From contig NZ_CP028158.1 in the NCBI RefSeq assembly GCF_003030345.1, positions 5,022,001 through 5,086,000 on the forward strand: a stretch of DNA of 64,000 bases. Reading direction: 5' to 3'. A program made the translations under genes and the position numbers. Of the stretch, positions 15,895 to 23,911 are shown piece by piece. How positions within the stretch are numbered: position 1 is the stretch's first letter; every line of letters begins with the position of its first letter. The notes under the pieces are model-generated. The model did no database searches and was not told the DNA's origin. It worked only from the letters and a program-made list of their open reading frames with translations. Source of the DNA: Plantactinospora sp. BC1. GTDB taxonomy: Bacteria > Actinomycetota > Actinomycetes > Mycobacteriales > Micromonosporaceae.

Positions 15895-16982
15895 GTCTCG
15901 GGGTCATCTCCCGGGCGTACCTGGAGACGCTGGCGGACCACGCCGAGTTGCGCATCGCGGCGGTGGCGGACCTCGACGCCGCCCGGTCGGCGGCGGTCGC
16001 CGCCGACCTGCCCGGCACCGAGGCGTGCGGCGTCGAGCGCCTGCTCGACCACCCCGACGTGCGGACCGTGCTCAACCTGACGATCCCGGCCGCGCACGCC
16101 GAACTCTCGCTCGCCGCGATCGACGCGGGCAAGAACGTCTACGTCGAGAAGCCGCTCGCCGTCACGTTCCCGGACGGCCGCGCGATCGTCGAGCGGGCCA
16201 CGTCGGCCGGTGTCCGGCTGGGCTGCGCCCCGGACACCGTCCTCGGCACGGGTACCCAGACCGCCCGGGCGGCCATCGACGGCGGCCTCATCGGGCGCCC
16301 CTTCTCCGCCTCGGCCGTGATGGTCACCCCCGGGCACGAGCGGTGGCACCCCCACCCCGACTTCTACTACGCCCCGGGCGGCGGCCCGCTGCTGGACATG
16401 GGGCCGTACTACATCTCGGCCCTGGTTCACCTGCTCGGGCCGGTACGCGCGGTGGTCGGTGCCGGCAGCCGGCTGCGTACCGAGCGGGTGATCGGTTCCG
16501 GCCCGCGTACCGGAGAGCGGGTCCCGGTCGAGGTGGACAGTCACGTGACCGGGGTGCTCGAACACGCCGACGGTGCCCTCTCCACCATCACGACGAGCTT
16601 CGACGGCGTGGCGACGACGGCCGCACCGATCGAGGTGCACGGCGAGACGGGCAGCCTCGCCGTACCCGACCCGAACCGCTTCGACGGCGAGGTCCGGCTC
16701 TTCCCGCTCGGCGGTACCGGCTGGCGGGCGCTGGAACCACGGGCGGGCTACGCCCACGGCTCCCGGGGGCTGGGCCTGATCGACCTGGTCCGGGCGGACG
16801 GCCGACGACCGCCCCGGGCCGGCGGCGGGTTCGCCCTGCATGTGCTGGAGACGATGACCGCGCTGCTCCGGTCGGCCGCCGAGGGCCGGCGGATCGAGCT
16901 GACGACCGTGGCGGAGCGGCCGGTGCCGGTCCCGCACACCCCGGCCGAGGAGTGGCGGGGAGGCCCGGCGGCCACAAGCTGA
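15864..16982 (+). CDS. Gfo/Idh/MocA-family oxidoreductase
   Basis: This 372-residue enzyme starts at GTG 15864, just after GAGGGGGA, inside the end of the ThuA gene. The N-terminal Rossmann domain shows VGIVGLGVISRAYLETL and VADLDAARS. VYVEKPLAVTFPDG carries the conserved EKP, where Lys is the catalytic or nicotinamide-binding residue. The C-terminal alpha/beta domain includes GGGPLLDMGPYYISALVHLLGP, with the LxDxGxH-like helix in which a Tyr stands where many members have His. These are NAD(P)-dependent dehydrogenases of sugars, inositols or amino sugars. With ThuA it probably oxidises a keto-sugar or alditol intermediate. The substrate cannot be assigned. Confidence 0.9.
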   Translation: MGDPHGVGIVGLGVISRAYLETLADHAELRIAAVADLDAARSAAVAADLPGTEACGVERLLDHPDVRTVLNLTIPAAHAELSLAAIDAGKNVYVEKPLAVTFPDGRAIVERATSAGVRLGCAPDTVLGTGTQTARAAIDGGLIGRPFSASAVMVTPGHERWHPHPDFYYAPGGGPLLDMGPYYISALVHLLGPVRAVVGAGSRLRTERVIGSGPRTGERVPVEVDSHVTGVLEHADGALSTITTSFDGVATTAAPIEVHGETGSLAVPDPNRFDGEVRLFPLGGTGWRALEPRAGYAHGSRGLGLIDLVRADGRRPPRAGGGFALHVLETMTALLRSAAEGRRIELTTVAERPVPVPHTPAEEWRGGPAATS

Positions 16983-17002
16983 GCCCTGCCGCGTCGGTAA
17001 GG

Positions 17003-18139
17003 TCAGGAGGCCGCCGCGCGCAGGGCCCAGAAGTTCGACCGGTACTGGTCGTGGATCGTCGCGGACTCGATCCGGAGCAGCGCCTCGTCGTTCTCCCGCA
17101 GCGCCGCGTTCGTGTAGTTGTGGCTGCCGGTCATCACCCACTTGCTGTTCCGGGTACCGGCATAGGTGCCCTCGATCAGCATGTACTTGGAGTGCACGAT
17201 GTAGTCGCCACTGATCCGGTAGAGGACGATCCGGGAGTGGCCGCTCAGGATGCGGAGCACGTCGGCGTCCATGCTGGTGTAGACGACCTCGATCCAGCAC
17301 TTCCGGTCGGCCAGCGAGCGGAGTTCCTCGGCGATGCCGTTCCGGCTGAAATACCACATCCCGATCCGGATGATCGTCCGACCGGTCTCGGTACCGACCG
17401 TGGTGTTGCCCTCGCAGGTCACGTTCTCGTTGAGCATGTTGTAGATGGTGTCGGTGGTCCGGTCCGACCCCGCCCGAGGGAAGAAGTACGCCTTGGCGTT
17501 GCCGCTGCCGACCGTGCGGTAGTAGTCGCTGTTCTTGGCCTTCGCCGCCAGGTCGCCGAAGTAGTCGAGGTAGGCGTCGTAGAGGCCGGCGTTTCCGACC
17601 AGGGTCACGGCGTTGTTCCAGTACGCCGTGGCGTTGCTGACCGTCAGGTTCGCCGAACTCTGCACCAGTACGTTGTTCGAGCCGGAGGTGCTGGAGAAGA
17701 GGAAGAACTTGTTGTGCATGATCGGCGAGCCGGAGTTGCCGATGCACGCCGCGCCCTGGGTGCAGAAGACCAGCCACGACCGGTTGGCCCGGTTGCTGCC
17801 CAGCGTCGCCCGCATGGTGTCCACCGCCGGGTACTGCTCCGACAGGTAGTCCAGGACGAGCCGTACGTTCACCCCGCGGTTGTGGGCCGCCACGATGTCG
17901 TCGGCGACCGAGGTGGAGGTCCAGTGGTACATCGCGATGGAGATGGTCGAACCCGCCGGGGCGCCCTGCACCAGCCCTCGGATGTGGTCGACGATCCGGT
18001 ACTGCTCGGCGGTCGCGGTCGGGTTGTTGAAGATCGCGCCGCTGGCCACGGCGCCCACCGCCGGGGTGGACGGCAGCACCGTCCCGGCGACCACCAGGGC
18101 GGCCGCCACCAGCGCTGCGACCGTACGACGTAGGGACAT
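17003..18139 (-). CDS. secreted phospholipase-D-superfamily protein
   Basis: This 378-residue protein starts at ATG 18139 with GGAGG 5 nt upstream and has a signal peptide (LVAAALVVAGTVLPSTPAVGAVA). Two PLD-type half domains are present. The first active-site motif is MHNKFFLFS, where Ser replaces the Asp of HxKx4D, and VQSSANLT follows. The second is VHSKYMLIEG, where Glu replaces Asp, followed by MTGSHNYTNAAL. HKD proteins use the two His residues as nucleophile and acid on phosphodiesters, so it may be a secreted phospholipase or nuclease-like enzyme. Relatives are annotated simply as phospholipase D-like. It converges on the Gfo/Idh/MocA gene with a 20-nt gap. Confidence 0.85.
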   Translation of the reverse strand: MSLRRTVAALVAAALVVAGTVLPSTPAVGAVASGAIFNNPTATAEQYRIVDHIRGLVQGAPAGSTISIAMYHWTSTSVADDIVAAHNRGVNVRLVLDYLSEQYPAVDTMRATLGSNRANRSWLVFCTQGAACIGNSGSPIMHNKFFLFSSTSGSNNVLVQSSANLTVSNATAYWNNAVTLVGNAGLYDAYLDYFGDLAAKAKNSDYYRTVGSGNAKAYFFPRAGSDRTTDTIYNMLNENVTCEGNTTVGTETGRTIIRIGMWYFSRNGIAEELRSLADRKCWIEVVYTSMDADVLRILSGHSRIVLYRISGDYIVHSKYMLIEGTYAGTRNSKWVMTGSHNYTNAALRENDEALLRIESATIHDQYRSNFWALRAAAS

Positions 18140-18451
18140 GCTCGCCTCCGGACAGCCCGTCACACCGACGTGAACAATCGACGATCATGCCAGGCCGGTC
18201 CGCCACGCGGGGGGTCGACGGCGATCGGCGCACCGGACGGAGCGGTCGGAACCGGAGCCCGGGACCGCCCCGGCTCCGGGCGCCGGGCGCCGAAAACCGG
18301 TTGCTCGACCGGCCGGGTCCGACCAGGGTGGGGGCATGACGTTCTGACGGGCCCTACCCAGGTGAGCCGAAGCCCCGTGCCGCGCCGTCGCGCGCGCCCG
18401 GGGTGCGCCGTAGCGCCGTCCGTCCCCACCCTTCTTTGGAAGAGAGCGTCC
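18140..18451. other. divergent intergenic region
   Basis: These 312 nt lie between the divergent PLD-like and RtcB genes. I see no convincing small gene; reading frames crossing it are extensions of the flanking genes. It must hold both promoters, but no clear -35/-10 pair or palindrome stands out. A Shine-Dalgarno-like GGAAGAGAG at 18438 belongs to rtcB. Confidence 0.5.
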
Positions 18452-19651
18452 TTGTCGCTGCAGAAGTCCCGGCCGGAGTCCGCTCCGGGCGCCGGGTCCG
18501 CCACCGTCACCGTCTTCGCCTCGGCCCGCAGTTGGATCGAGTCCGACGCCGTCGACCAGTGCCACCAGGTGGCCGCCCTCGACGGCATGCTCTCCGTCGC
18601 CGGCATGCCCGACCTGCACCCCGGCAAGGGTGCCCCGATCGGCGCCGCCATGACCTCGACCGTGCTGTACCCGTTCCTGGTCGGCTCCGACATCGGCTGC
18701 GGCATCGCCGTCTTCCCGGTCGACCTGAAGCGGGTCGTACCCGAGCAGATCGCCCGCCGGTTCCCCGACCTCGACGTCGCCCTGGACCCGGAGCGGGACG
18801 CCGACGACCCGGCCTGGGCCGCCGTGGACGCCGAGATCCCGGCCGGTCACCTGGAGGGCCTGGGTACGGTGGGCCGGGGCAACCACTTCGTGGAACTGGC
18901 GCGGATCCAGACCGTCCTCGACCCGGGTCACGTGGCCCGGCTCGGGCTCGCCGTCGACGACCTCGTGCTCATCGTGCACAGCGGTTCCCGGGGGCTGGGC
19001 GAGCGCATCCTGCGGGCACACACCGAGCGGCACGGCGCGGGCCCCGCCGCCGATCCGGCCGGCTACCTCGCACTGCACGACGCCGCCGTACGCTGGGGCT
19101 CGGTCAACCGCCGGCTGCTCGCCGCCCGGGTCCTGCACGCCCTCGGCGCCGAGCCGACCGAGCCGATCGTGGACGAGTGCCACAACCTGGTCGAGGTCCG
19201 CGACGGGACGTACCTGCACCGCAAGGGAGCCGCACCGGGCGACGGCCGGGACGTGCTGATCGCCGGTACCCGGGGCACCTGCTCCTATCTGGTCGCCGCC
19301 CATGCGGGGGCGCACGCCAACTTCTCGGTGGCGCACGGCGCCGGCCGGAAGATGTCCCGGGCCGACGCGATGCGCCGGGGCCGGGTCAAGCACACCGTCG
19401 AGGAACTCCGGCGTACCCCGGTGGGATCACTGGTGGTCTGCGGCGACCGGCAACTGCTCTTCGAGGAGGCGCCGACGGCGTACAAGCGGATCGAGCAGGT
19501 GATCGCGGACCTGGTCGAGCACGGCCTCGCCACCCCGGCGGCGACGACGGTGCCGCTGGTCACGTACAAGACGATCGACCGGGGTGGCAACACCCGGCCG
19601 GCCGGGCGACGGGACCGGTCGGAGCACCGCCGCGGCCGGGGCCGGTCGTGA
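18452..19651 (+). CDS. rtcB: RtcB-family RNA ligase, PrfH-linked type
   Basis: This 399-residue protein starts at TTG 18452, with GGAAGAG upstream. Conserved RtcB motifs are present: AGMPDLHPGKGAPIGAA, GSDIGCGIAVFPVDL with the metal-binding Asp and Cys, GRGNHFVEL, VHSGSRGLG, IAGTRGTCSYLV and AHGAGRKMSR with the His that carries GMP. RtcB uses GTP and Mn2+ to join RNA 3'-phosphate or 2',3'-cyclic phosphate ends to 5'-OH ends. The stop overlaps the start of a prfH gene (GTGA). RtcB2-PrfH pairs are known to rescue ribosomes cut in the 16S decoding centre: PrfH releases the stalled peptide and RtcB reseals the rRNA. No RtcA or RtcR is adjacent. Confidence 0.92.
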   Translation: MSLQKSRPESAPGAGSATVTVFASARSWIESDAVDQCHQVAALDGMLSVAGMPDLHPGKGAPIGAAMTSTVLYPFLVGSDIGCGIAVFPVDLKRVVPEQIARRFPDLDVALDPERDADDPAWAAVDAEIPAGHLEGLGTVGRGNHFVELARIQTVLDPGHVARLGLAVDDLVLIVHSGSRGLGERILRAHTERHGAGPAADPAGYLALHDAAVRWGSVNRRLLAARVLHALGAEPTEPIVDECHNLVEVRDGTYLHRKGAAPGDGRDVLIAGTRGTCSYLVAAHAGAHANFSVAHGAGRKMSRADAMRRGRVKHTVEELRRTPVGSLVVCGDRQLLFEEAPTAYKRIEQVIADLVEHGLATPAATTVPLVTYKTIDRGGNTRPAGRRDRSEHRRGRGRS

Positions 19652-20286
19652 CCGCGGCGCCGGCCCCGCAACATCTGCTGATCTCGGCCGGGCGCGGCCC
19701 GCAGGAGTGCGCCTGGGCCGTCGCCCAGCTCGTACGCCGGCTGGAGGCGAAGGCCCTGCGGCGGGGCCTGAGCACGTCCCGGGCCGAGACCGTTCCCGGC
19801 GACCGGCCCGGCACCTACCGGTCGGTCCTGGTGCGGATCTCCGGAGCGGGCGCCGAGGAGTTCGCGGCCTCGTGGACCGGCACCCTCTGCTGGCAGGCGC
19901 CGAGCCCCTACCGGGCGCGCGCCGGCCGGAAGAACTGGTACGTCGTCGCCGGCCCCTGCCAGCTCGACGCCCCGCAGACGTCGTTCGCCGAGGCGGACGT
20001 CGAGATCGTCGGCTGCCGCACCGGCGGCCCGGGCGGACAGCACCGGAACAAGGCCAGCACCGCCGTGCGGGCCACCCACCGTCCCTCCGGGATCGTGGTG
20101 GTGGTCGACACCGAGCGGCAGTTCAGCCAGAACCGCCGCATCGCCCTGGAGCTGATCCGGCGGCGCATCGCGGACGGCGACCGGGCGGCGGGCCGGGCCG
20201 TCGCCACCGCCCGCTGGCGCATCCACGACGACCTCGTGCGCGGCGACCCGGTCCGGGTCGAACGACCGGACCCCCGGGGGCCGTGA
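19648..20286 (+). CDS. prfH: peptide chain release factor homologue PrfH
   Basis: This 212-residue protein starts at GTG 19648, overlapping rtcB by 4 nt. The catalytic loop GCRTGGPGGQHRNK is complete (GGQ at 129-131), followed by the basic stretch STAVRATHRPSG typical of class I release factors. The domain that reads stop codons in RF1 and RF2 is reduced to a short N-terminal region (LLISAGRGPQECAWAVAQL), as in PrfH. Known role: it recognises ribosomes whose 16S decoding-site RNA has been cleaved, releases the nascent chain and frees the subunits for RtcB repair. Translational coupling to rtcB matches the described operons. It converges on a YjbR gene with a 5-nt gap. Confidence 0.9.
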   Translation: MTAAPAPQHLLISAGRGPQECAWAVAQLVRRLEAKALRRGLSTSRAETVPGDRPGTYRSVLVRISGAGAEEFAASWTGTLCWQAPSPYRARAGRKNWYVVAGPCQLDAPQTSFAEADVEIVGCRTGGPGGQHRNKASTAVRATHRPSGIVVVVDTERQFSQNRRIALELIRRRIADGDRAAGRAVATARWRIHDDLVRGDPVRVERPDPRGP

Positions 20287-20291
20287 GCCGG

Positions 20292-20669
20292 CTACCGACC
20301 CGGTGCGGGTGACGGGGCCGGGACGAGCGGGTGTCCGTCGACGAGGTCTCCGGGCGCGGAGAGGGACCAGGCCTCGTAGACCAGTTCGGCCAGCTCGTCG
20401 GCGTCGATCCTGGGCAGGTGGACGACGACCCAGCCGAAGCCGCCGGAGGTGAACTGCACCTCGAAGACGTCCGGCCGCTCGGCGACCAGCGCCGCCTGCT
20501 CGGACAGGGTCTGCTTCAGCCCCACCGTCCTGGTGCGTGGCCAGTGGTAGCCGAAGCGCGTGCCCCGGACACTGAACGAGGTGTAGTCCCGCGCCTGGGC
20601 CCGCTCGACCTCGGCGAGCGTCTCCACCATCCGTAGGAACTGCGCATCCGGTACCGCCACGTCGACCAT
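20292..20669 (-). CDS. YjbR/MmcQ-family protein
   Basis: This 125-residue protein has start ATG 20669. No clear Shine-Dalgarno precedes it, so the start is less certain; the frame stays open well upstream. It has the DUF419-type pattern: a leading helix (FLRMVETLAEVERAQARDYTSF), FSVRGTRFGYHWPRTRTVGLKQTLSEQ, FEVQFTSGGFGWVVVHLPRIDADELAELVYEAWSL. YjbR-like proteins have a DNA-binding-like double-wing fold but no proven general function. It is a single gene with its start facing the divergent XRE regulator gene. Confidence 0.7.
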   Translation of the reverse strand: MVDVAVPDAQFLRMVETLAEVERAQARDYTSFSVRGTRFGYHWPRTRTVGLKQTLSEQAALVAERPDVFEVQFTSGGFGWVVVHLPRIDADELAELVYEAWSLSAPGDLVDGHPLVPAPSPAPGR

Positions 20670-20710
20670 TCTGGCGTACCCGCCGTCCGGTGTTGACCCG
20701 GCTACCGTCC

Positions 20711-20727
20711 GTTTGATGATCGCAAAC
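20711..20727. promoter_or_regulatory. short inverted repeat upstream of the XRE regulator
   Basis: GTTTG-N7-CAAAC (20711-20727) lies between the divergent YjbR and XRE genes, 73 nt before the XRE start. It could be an autoregulatory site; the arms are short, so chance is possible. Confidence 0.25.
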
Positions 20728-20799
20728 CGTGGCCGATCGGTAGCTCTGGCCGACTCTCGATGGCATGCTTGGCGTCGGGAAGCAACCCGGAGGTGTGGG

Positions 20800-21696
20800 G
20801 TGAGCGGATCAGCACAGCCGGACGGACCCGGCGACGGCGCGATGGCCGTACGGATCCTGGTCGGGGCCCAACTACGACGACTGCGCGAGGAGCGGGGACT
20901 GACCAGGGCGGAAGCGGCGGAGCCGATCCGCGCCTCCGAGTCGAAGATCAGCCGGATGGAGCTGGGCCGGGTCGGCTTCAAGGAGCGCGACGTACTCGAC
21001 CTGCTCTCGCTCTACGGCGTGCACGACGAGCAGGAGCGGGCCACGCTGCTGGCCCGGGTACGCGAGGCGAACACGTCGAGCTGGTGGCACCCGTACAGCG
21101 ACGTCACGCCGAACTGGTTCCAGCGCTACCTGGGGCTGGAGGCGACGGCGACACTGATCCGCAGCTACGAGGTCCAGTTCGTCCCGGGGCTGCTCCAGAC
21201 CGAGGAGTACGCCCGGGCGGTGGTGCGCCTCGGCCACGGCGCGGCCCGGGAGGACGAACTCGCCCGCCGGGTGCGGCTGCGGATGGAGCGGCAGCAGGTG
21301 CTGACCCGTCCGGATCCGCCGATGTTCTGGGCGGTGGTGGACGAGGCCGCGCTGCGCCGCCCGGTCGGCGGGCCGCAGGTGATGCGCGACCAGCTCGAGG
21401 CGCTGATCAGCATCGTCACGAAGATGCCGAACGTGAAGCTACAGGTGATCCCGCTCGCCGCCGGTGGGCACGCCGCGGCCGGCGGCGCCTTCACCATCCT
21501 GCGTTTCCCGCAGCAGGAACTGGCCGACCTGGTCTACATCGAACAGTTGACCAGCGCGCTCTATCTCGACAAGCGGGAGGACGTCGACTGCTACTTCGAG
21601 GCGGTGAACCGGCTCTTCGTCGAGGCCGCGCCGCTCAAGGACACCTTCCAGATCCTGGACCGGATCATCCGCGACCTCGACGAGGCGCCGCGATGA
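20800..21696 (+). CDS. XRE-family regulator with C-terminal DUF5753
   Basis: This 298-residue protein starts at GTG 20800, with GGAGG about 6 nt upstream. An HTH_31/XRE domain lies at about 20-75 (LRRLREERGLTRAEAAEPIRASESKISRMELGRVGF), followed by a DUF5753 sensor-like domain (NWFQRYLGLEATATLIRSYEVQFVPGLLQTEEYARAVV, FWAVVDEAALRRPVGG, MPNVKLQVIPL). This architecture is extremely common in streptomycetes and Micromonosporaceae, usually beside a DUF397 gene or a methyltransferase. Here a DUF574 SAM-methyltransferase follows, separated by only 55 nt. The ligand and regulon are unknown; it may be autoregulated through the inverted repeat upstream. Confidence 0.9.
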   Translation: MSGSAQPDGPGDGAMAVRILVGAQLRRLREERGLTRAEAAEPIRASESKISRMELGRVGFKERDVLDLLSLYGVHDEQERATLLARVREANTSSWWHPYSDVTPNWFQRYLGLEATATLIRSYEVQFVPGLLQTEEYARAVVRLGHGAAREDELARRVRLRMERQQVLTRPDPPMFWAVVDEAALRRPVGGPQVMRDQLEALISIVTKMPNVKLQVIPLAAGGHAAAGGAFTILRFPQQELADLVYIEQLTSALYLDKREDVDCYFEAVNRLFVEAAPLKDTFQILDRIIRDLDEAPR

Positions 21697-21755
21697 CGGT
21701 GGATATCCTTGACCTCCGCCAGATCGATCGACCGACCGGAGGGTTCTGCCCGTGA
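21693..21755 (+). CDS. candidate 20-residue leader ORF between XRE regulator and methyltransferase
   Basis: An ATG at 21693 overlaps the regulator's stop (ATGA), and the frame ends in a TGA that overlaps the methyltransferase GTG at 21752. It would couple translation of the three frames. The peptide (MTVDILDLRQIDRPTGGFCP) has no recognised domain. In related loci a DUF397 gene of about 60-70 codons often sits here, so this could be a remnant or a chance frame. Confidence 0.2.
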   Translation: MTVDILDLRQIDRPTGGFCP

Positions 21756-22591
21756 CCCAGGAGATTTCCACGTCCGGCGAGGAAGGCAGCTCCGGCGCGG
21801 CGGAGTCGTCCAGGCCGAAGATCGACTCCGAGGTTCCGCAGACGGCCCGGGTCTGGAACTACTGGCTCGGCGGCAAGGACAACTACCCCGTCGACCGGGC
21901 GCTCGGCGACGAGATCGCCGAGGCGTTCCCGATCATCGTCGAGATCGCGCGTGCCGACCGCGCCGTGCTGAACCGGGTGGTCCGCTACCTCGCCGGTGAG
22001 GCCGGGGTCCGGCAGTTCCTGGACGTCGGCACCGGTCTGCCCACCGCCAACAACACGCACGAGGTGGCCCAGGCGGTGGCCCCGCAGGCCCGGATCGTCT
22101 ACGTCGACTACGACCCGCTCGTGCTCGTGCACGCCCGGGCCCTGCTGACCAGCGGGCCGGAGGGCGCCACGGACTACATCGACGCCGACATCCGGGACAC
22201 CGAGACGATCCTGCGGGAGGCGGGTCGCACCCTCGACCTCAGCCAGCCGGTCGCGGTCATCCTCTCCGGGATCCTGGCCCACCTGCCCAGCGTCGAGGAG
22301 GCGCGTGCGGTCGTACGCCGGCTGATGGACGCCCTGCCCGCCGGGAGCTATCTGGTGGCCGTGGACGGTGCCGACACCAACCCGGAACTCAACGACGTGA
22401 TGAATATCTGGAACCAGTCGGCCAACCCGCCCTACGCGATGCGTACCCCGGAGGAGATCGCCAGCTACTTCGAGGGGCTGGAGCTGGTCGAGCCGGGGCT
22501 GGTCGACGTCACCCGGTGGCGGCCCGAGCCCAGCCCGGCCGGCCCACCGCGCCCGCTGGACAACCTCGTCGGGGTCGGCCGCAAGCCCTGA
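21752..22591 (+). CDS. DUF574 S-adenosylmethionine-dependent methyltransferase (copy 1)
   Basis: This 279-residue protein starts at GTG 21752, 8 nt after GGAGGG. The family signature is VWNYWLGGKDNYPVDRALGD, then a SAM-binding segment (VRQFLDVGTGLPTANNTHEVAQAVAPQARIVYVDYDPLVLVHARALL) with the acidic DYDP motif, an IDADIRD segment, and the C-terminal PGLVDVTRW...GVGRKP. DUF574 enzymes are numerous in filamentous actinomycetes and their substrates are mostly unknown. Two more copies lie in this window, at 33830 and 54337. It follows the XRE/DUF5753 regulator closely and probably shares its transcript. Confidence 0.9.
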   Translation: MTQEISTSGEEGSSGAAESSRPKIDSEVPQTARVWNYWLGGKDNYPVDRALGDEIAEAFPIIVEIARADRAVLNRVVRYLAGEAGVRQFLDVGTGLPTANNTHEVAQAVAPQARIVYVDYDPLVLVHARALLTSGPEGATDYIDADIRDTETILREAGRTLDLSQPVAVILSGILAHLPSVEEARAVVRRLMDALPAGSYLVAVDGADTNPELNDVMNIWNQSANPPYAMRTPEEIASYFEGLELVEPGLVDVTRWRPEPSPAGPPRPLDNLVGVGRKP

Positions 22592-22708
22592 CCGTCCGTC
22601 GGCCGCAGGCTATGACCGCCCGTCCCGACCCGGAGAGCCGGACGGCTATTACCCGGTCGTGACAATGCGCGGACCGGCTCCGGACATGGCGATGGCACCT
22701 TCGCTCGG

Positions 22709-23911
22709 GTGAGTTCCGAGCCCTACCCGCCAGCCGCCCGTCCGGGCGCCGTCCCGTCGCGGCCCCGGCAGCGCTGGGCCGACGTCGCCAAGGGCGCCTG
22801 CATCGCCCTCGTGGTGCTCTGGCACGTCATCGTCAAGCACTACCTGCGGATCGAGTGGCATCTCGGCGTACCGCTGCCCGGGGTGTGGGGGACGCTGGGC
22901 GAGCAGTTGCTGCCGTTGCGGATGCCGCTCTTCTTCACCATCTCCGGACTCTTCGCGGCGAACGCCGTCGACCGGCCGTGGCGCCGGGTCGGCCGGTCCC
23001 GGATCGCCCGGTTCCTCTACCTGTACGCCGGATGGCTGCTGATCCACACCCTGCTGCTCGCCGCCGCGCCGGACTTCCCGACCGACCGGGCCGGCTCGGT
23101 CACCGGCCTGCTGGCGCAACTCACCGTCAGCCCGTCCAACCTCTGGTACCTCTACGCCCTCGCGCTCTACTTCGCGGTTGCCAAGCTGGCCCGCCGGGTC
23201 CCCGTGCCGGTGCTGCTGGCGGCCGCCGCCGGCCTCTCCGCCGCCAGTACGGCGGGACTGCTCGCCACCGCCGGCAACCGGGGCGGCGTCTACCAGAACC
23301 TGGTCTTCTTCCTCGGCGGGCTGCACCTGCGGCCGTACCTGTCACGCTGGGTGGCGACCGCGACCCGGCGCCGCCTGCTGCTCACCGCTGCCGGCTACCT
23401 GGCCGCACTGGCCGGGATGGCCTGGACCGGCGCGCAGGGCTGGCCGGGGGTGTGGCTGCTGGTCTCGGTCGCGGCGGTGGCCTTCGGCCTCACCGCCGCC
23501 GCCCGGCTGGCCCGGTGGCGCCGGCTCGGCGACCCGCTCGCCGCCCTCGGCCGGCGGACCCTCCCGGTGTACGTCCTGCACCTGCCGCTGCTGGCGCTCG
23601 CCGACCGGGTACTGCACGGCCCGCTCTCCGGGCTGGGACGGTCCGGACAGTTCGCGCTGGCGCTCGGCTATCCGATCCTGCTCACCTCGGCCCTGCTCGC
23701 CCTGACCCTGGCACTGCACCGGGGACTGCTGCTCCTGCGGGCCGGCTGGATGTTCGACCTGCCGGCGCCCCGCCCCGCCGGCCGTCGGCGTCGCCCCCGG
23801 TCACTGTGGCGGGACGGCGAGGTGCCGCGCGATCGCAGCGGCCCCGACGGTGGCCAGGTGGAGCCGGAGAGGCGGCTCGCGGACGCCGTACCGCCGGGGT
23901 GGCGCGGATGA
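22709..23911 (+). CDS. acyltransferase-3-type membrane protein, probable membrane half of a split VanT
   Basis: This 400-residue polytopic protein starts at GTG 22709. No good Shine-Dalgarno is visible, so the start is tentative. The first helix carries the family hallmark DVAKGACIALVVLWHVIVKHY, followed by RMPLFFTISGLFAANAV and about ten hydrophobic segments, with a basic tail near residues 355-385. Acyltransferase-3 proteins O-acylate cell-surface sugars. The same fold also forms the N-terminal membrane domain of VanT, the serine racemase of D-Ser-type glycopeptide resistance. The stop overlaps the start of a racemase gene (ATGA), and a D-Ala-D-X ligase gene follows, so a split VanT is a strong possibility. 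An independent acyltransferase is the alternative. Confidence 0.75.
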   Translation: MSSEPYPPAARPGAVPSRPRQRWADVAKGACIALVVLWHVIVKHYLRIEWHLGVPLPGVWGTLGEQLLPLRMPLFFTISGLFAANAVDRPWRRVGRSRIARFLYLYAGWLLIHTLLLAAAPDFPTDRAGSVTGLLAQLTVSPSNLWYLYALALYFAVAKLARRVPVPVLLAAAAGLSAASTAGLLATAGNRGGVYQNLVFFLGGLHLRPYLSRWVATATRRRLLLTAAGYLAALAGMAWTGAQGWPGVWLLVSVAAVAFGLTAAARLARWRRLGDPLAALGRRTLPVYVLHLPLLALADRVLHGPLSGLGRSGQFALALGYPILLTSALLALTLALHRGLLLLRAGWMFDLPAPRPAGRRRRPRSLWRDGEVPRDRSGPDGGQVEPERRLADAVPPGWRG

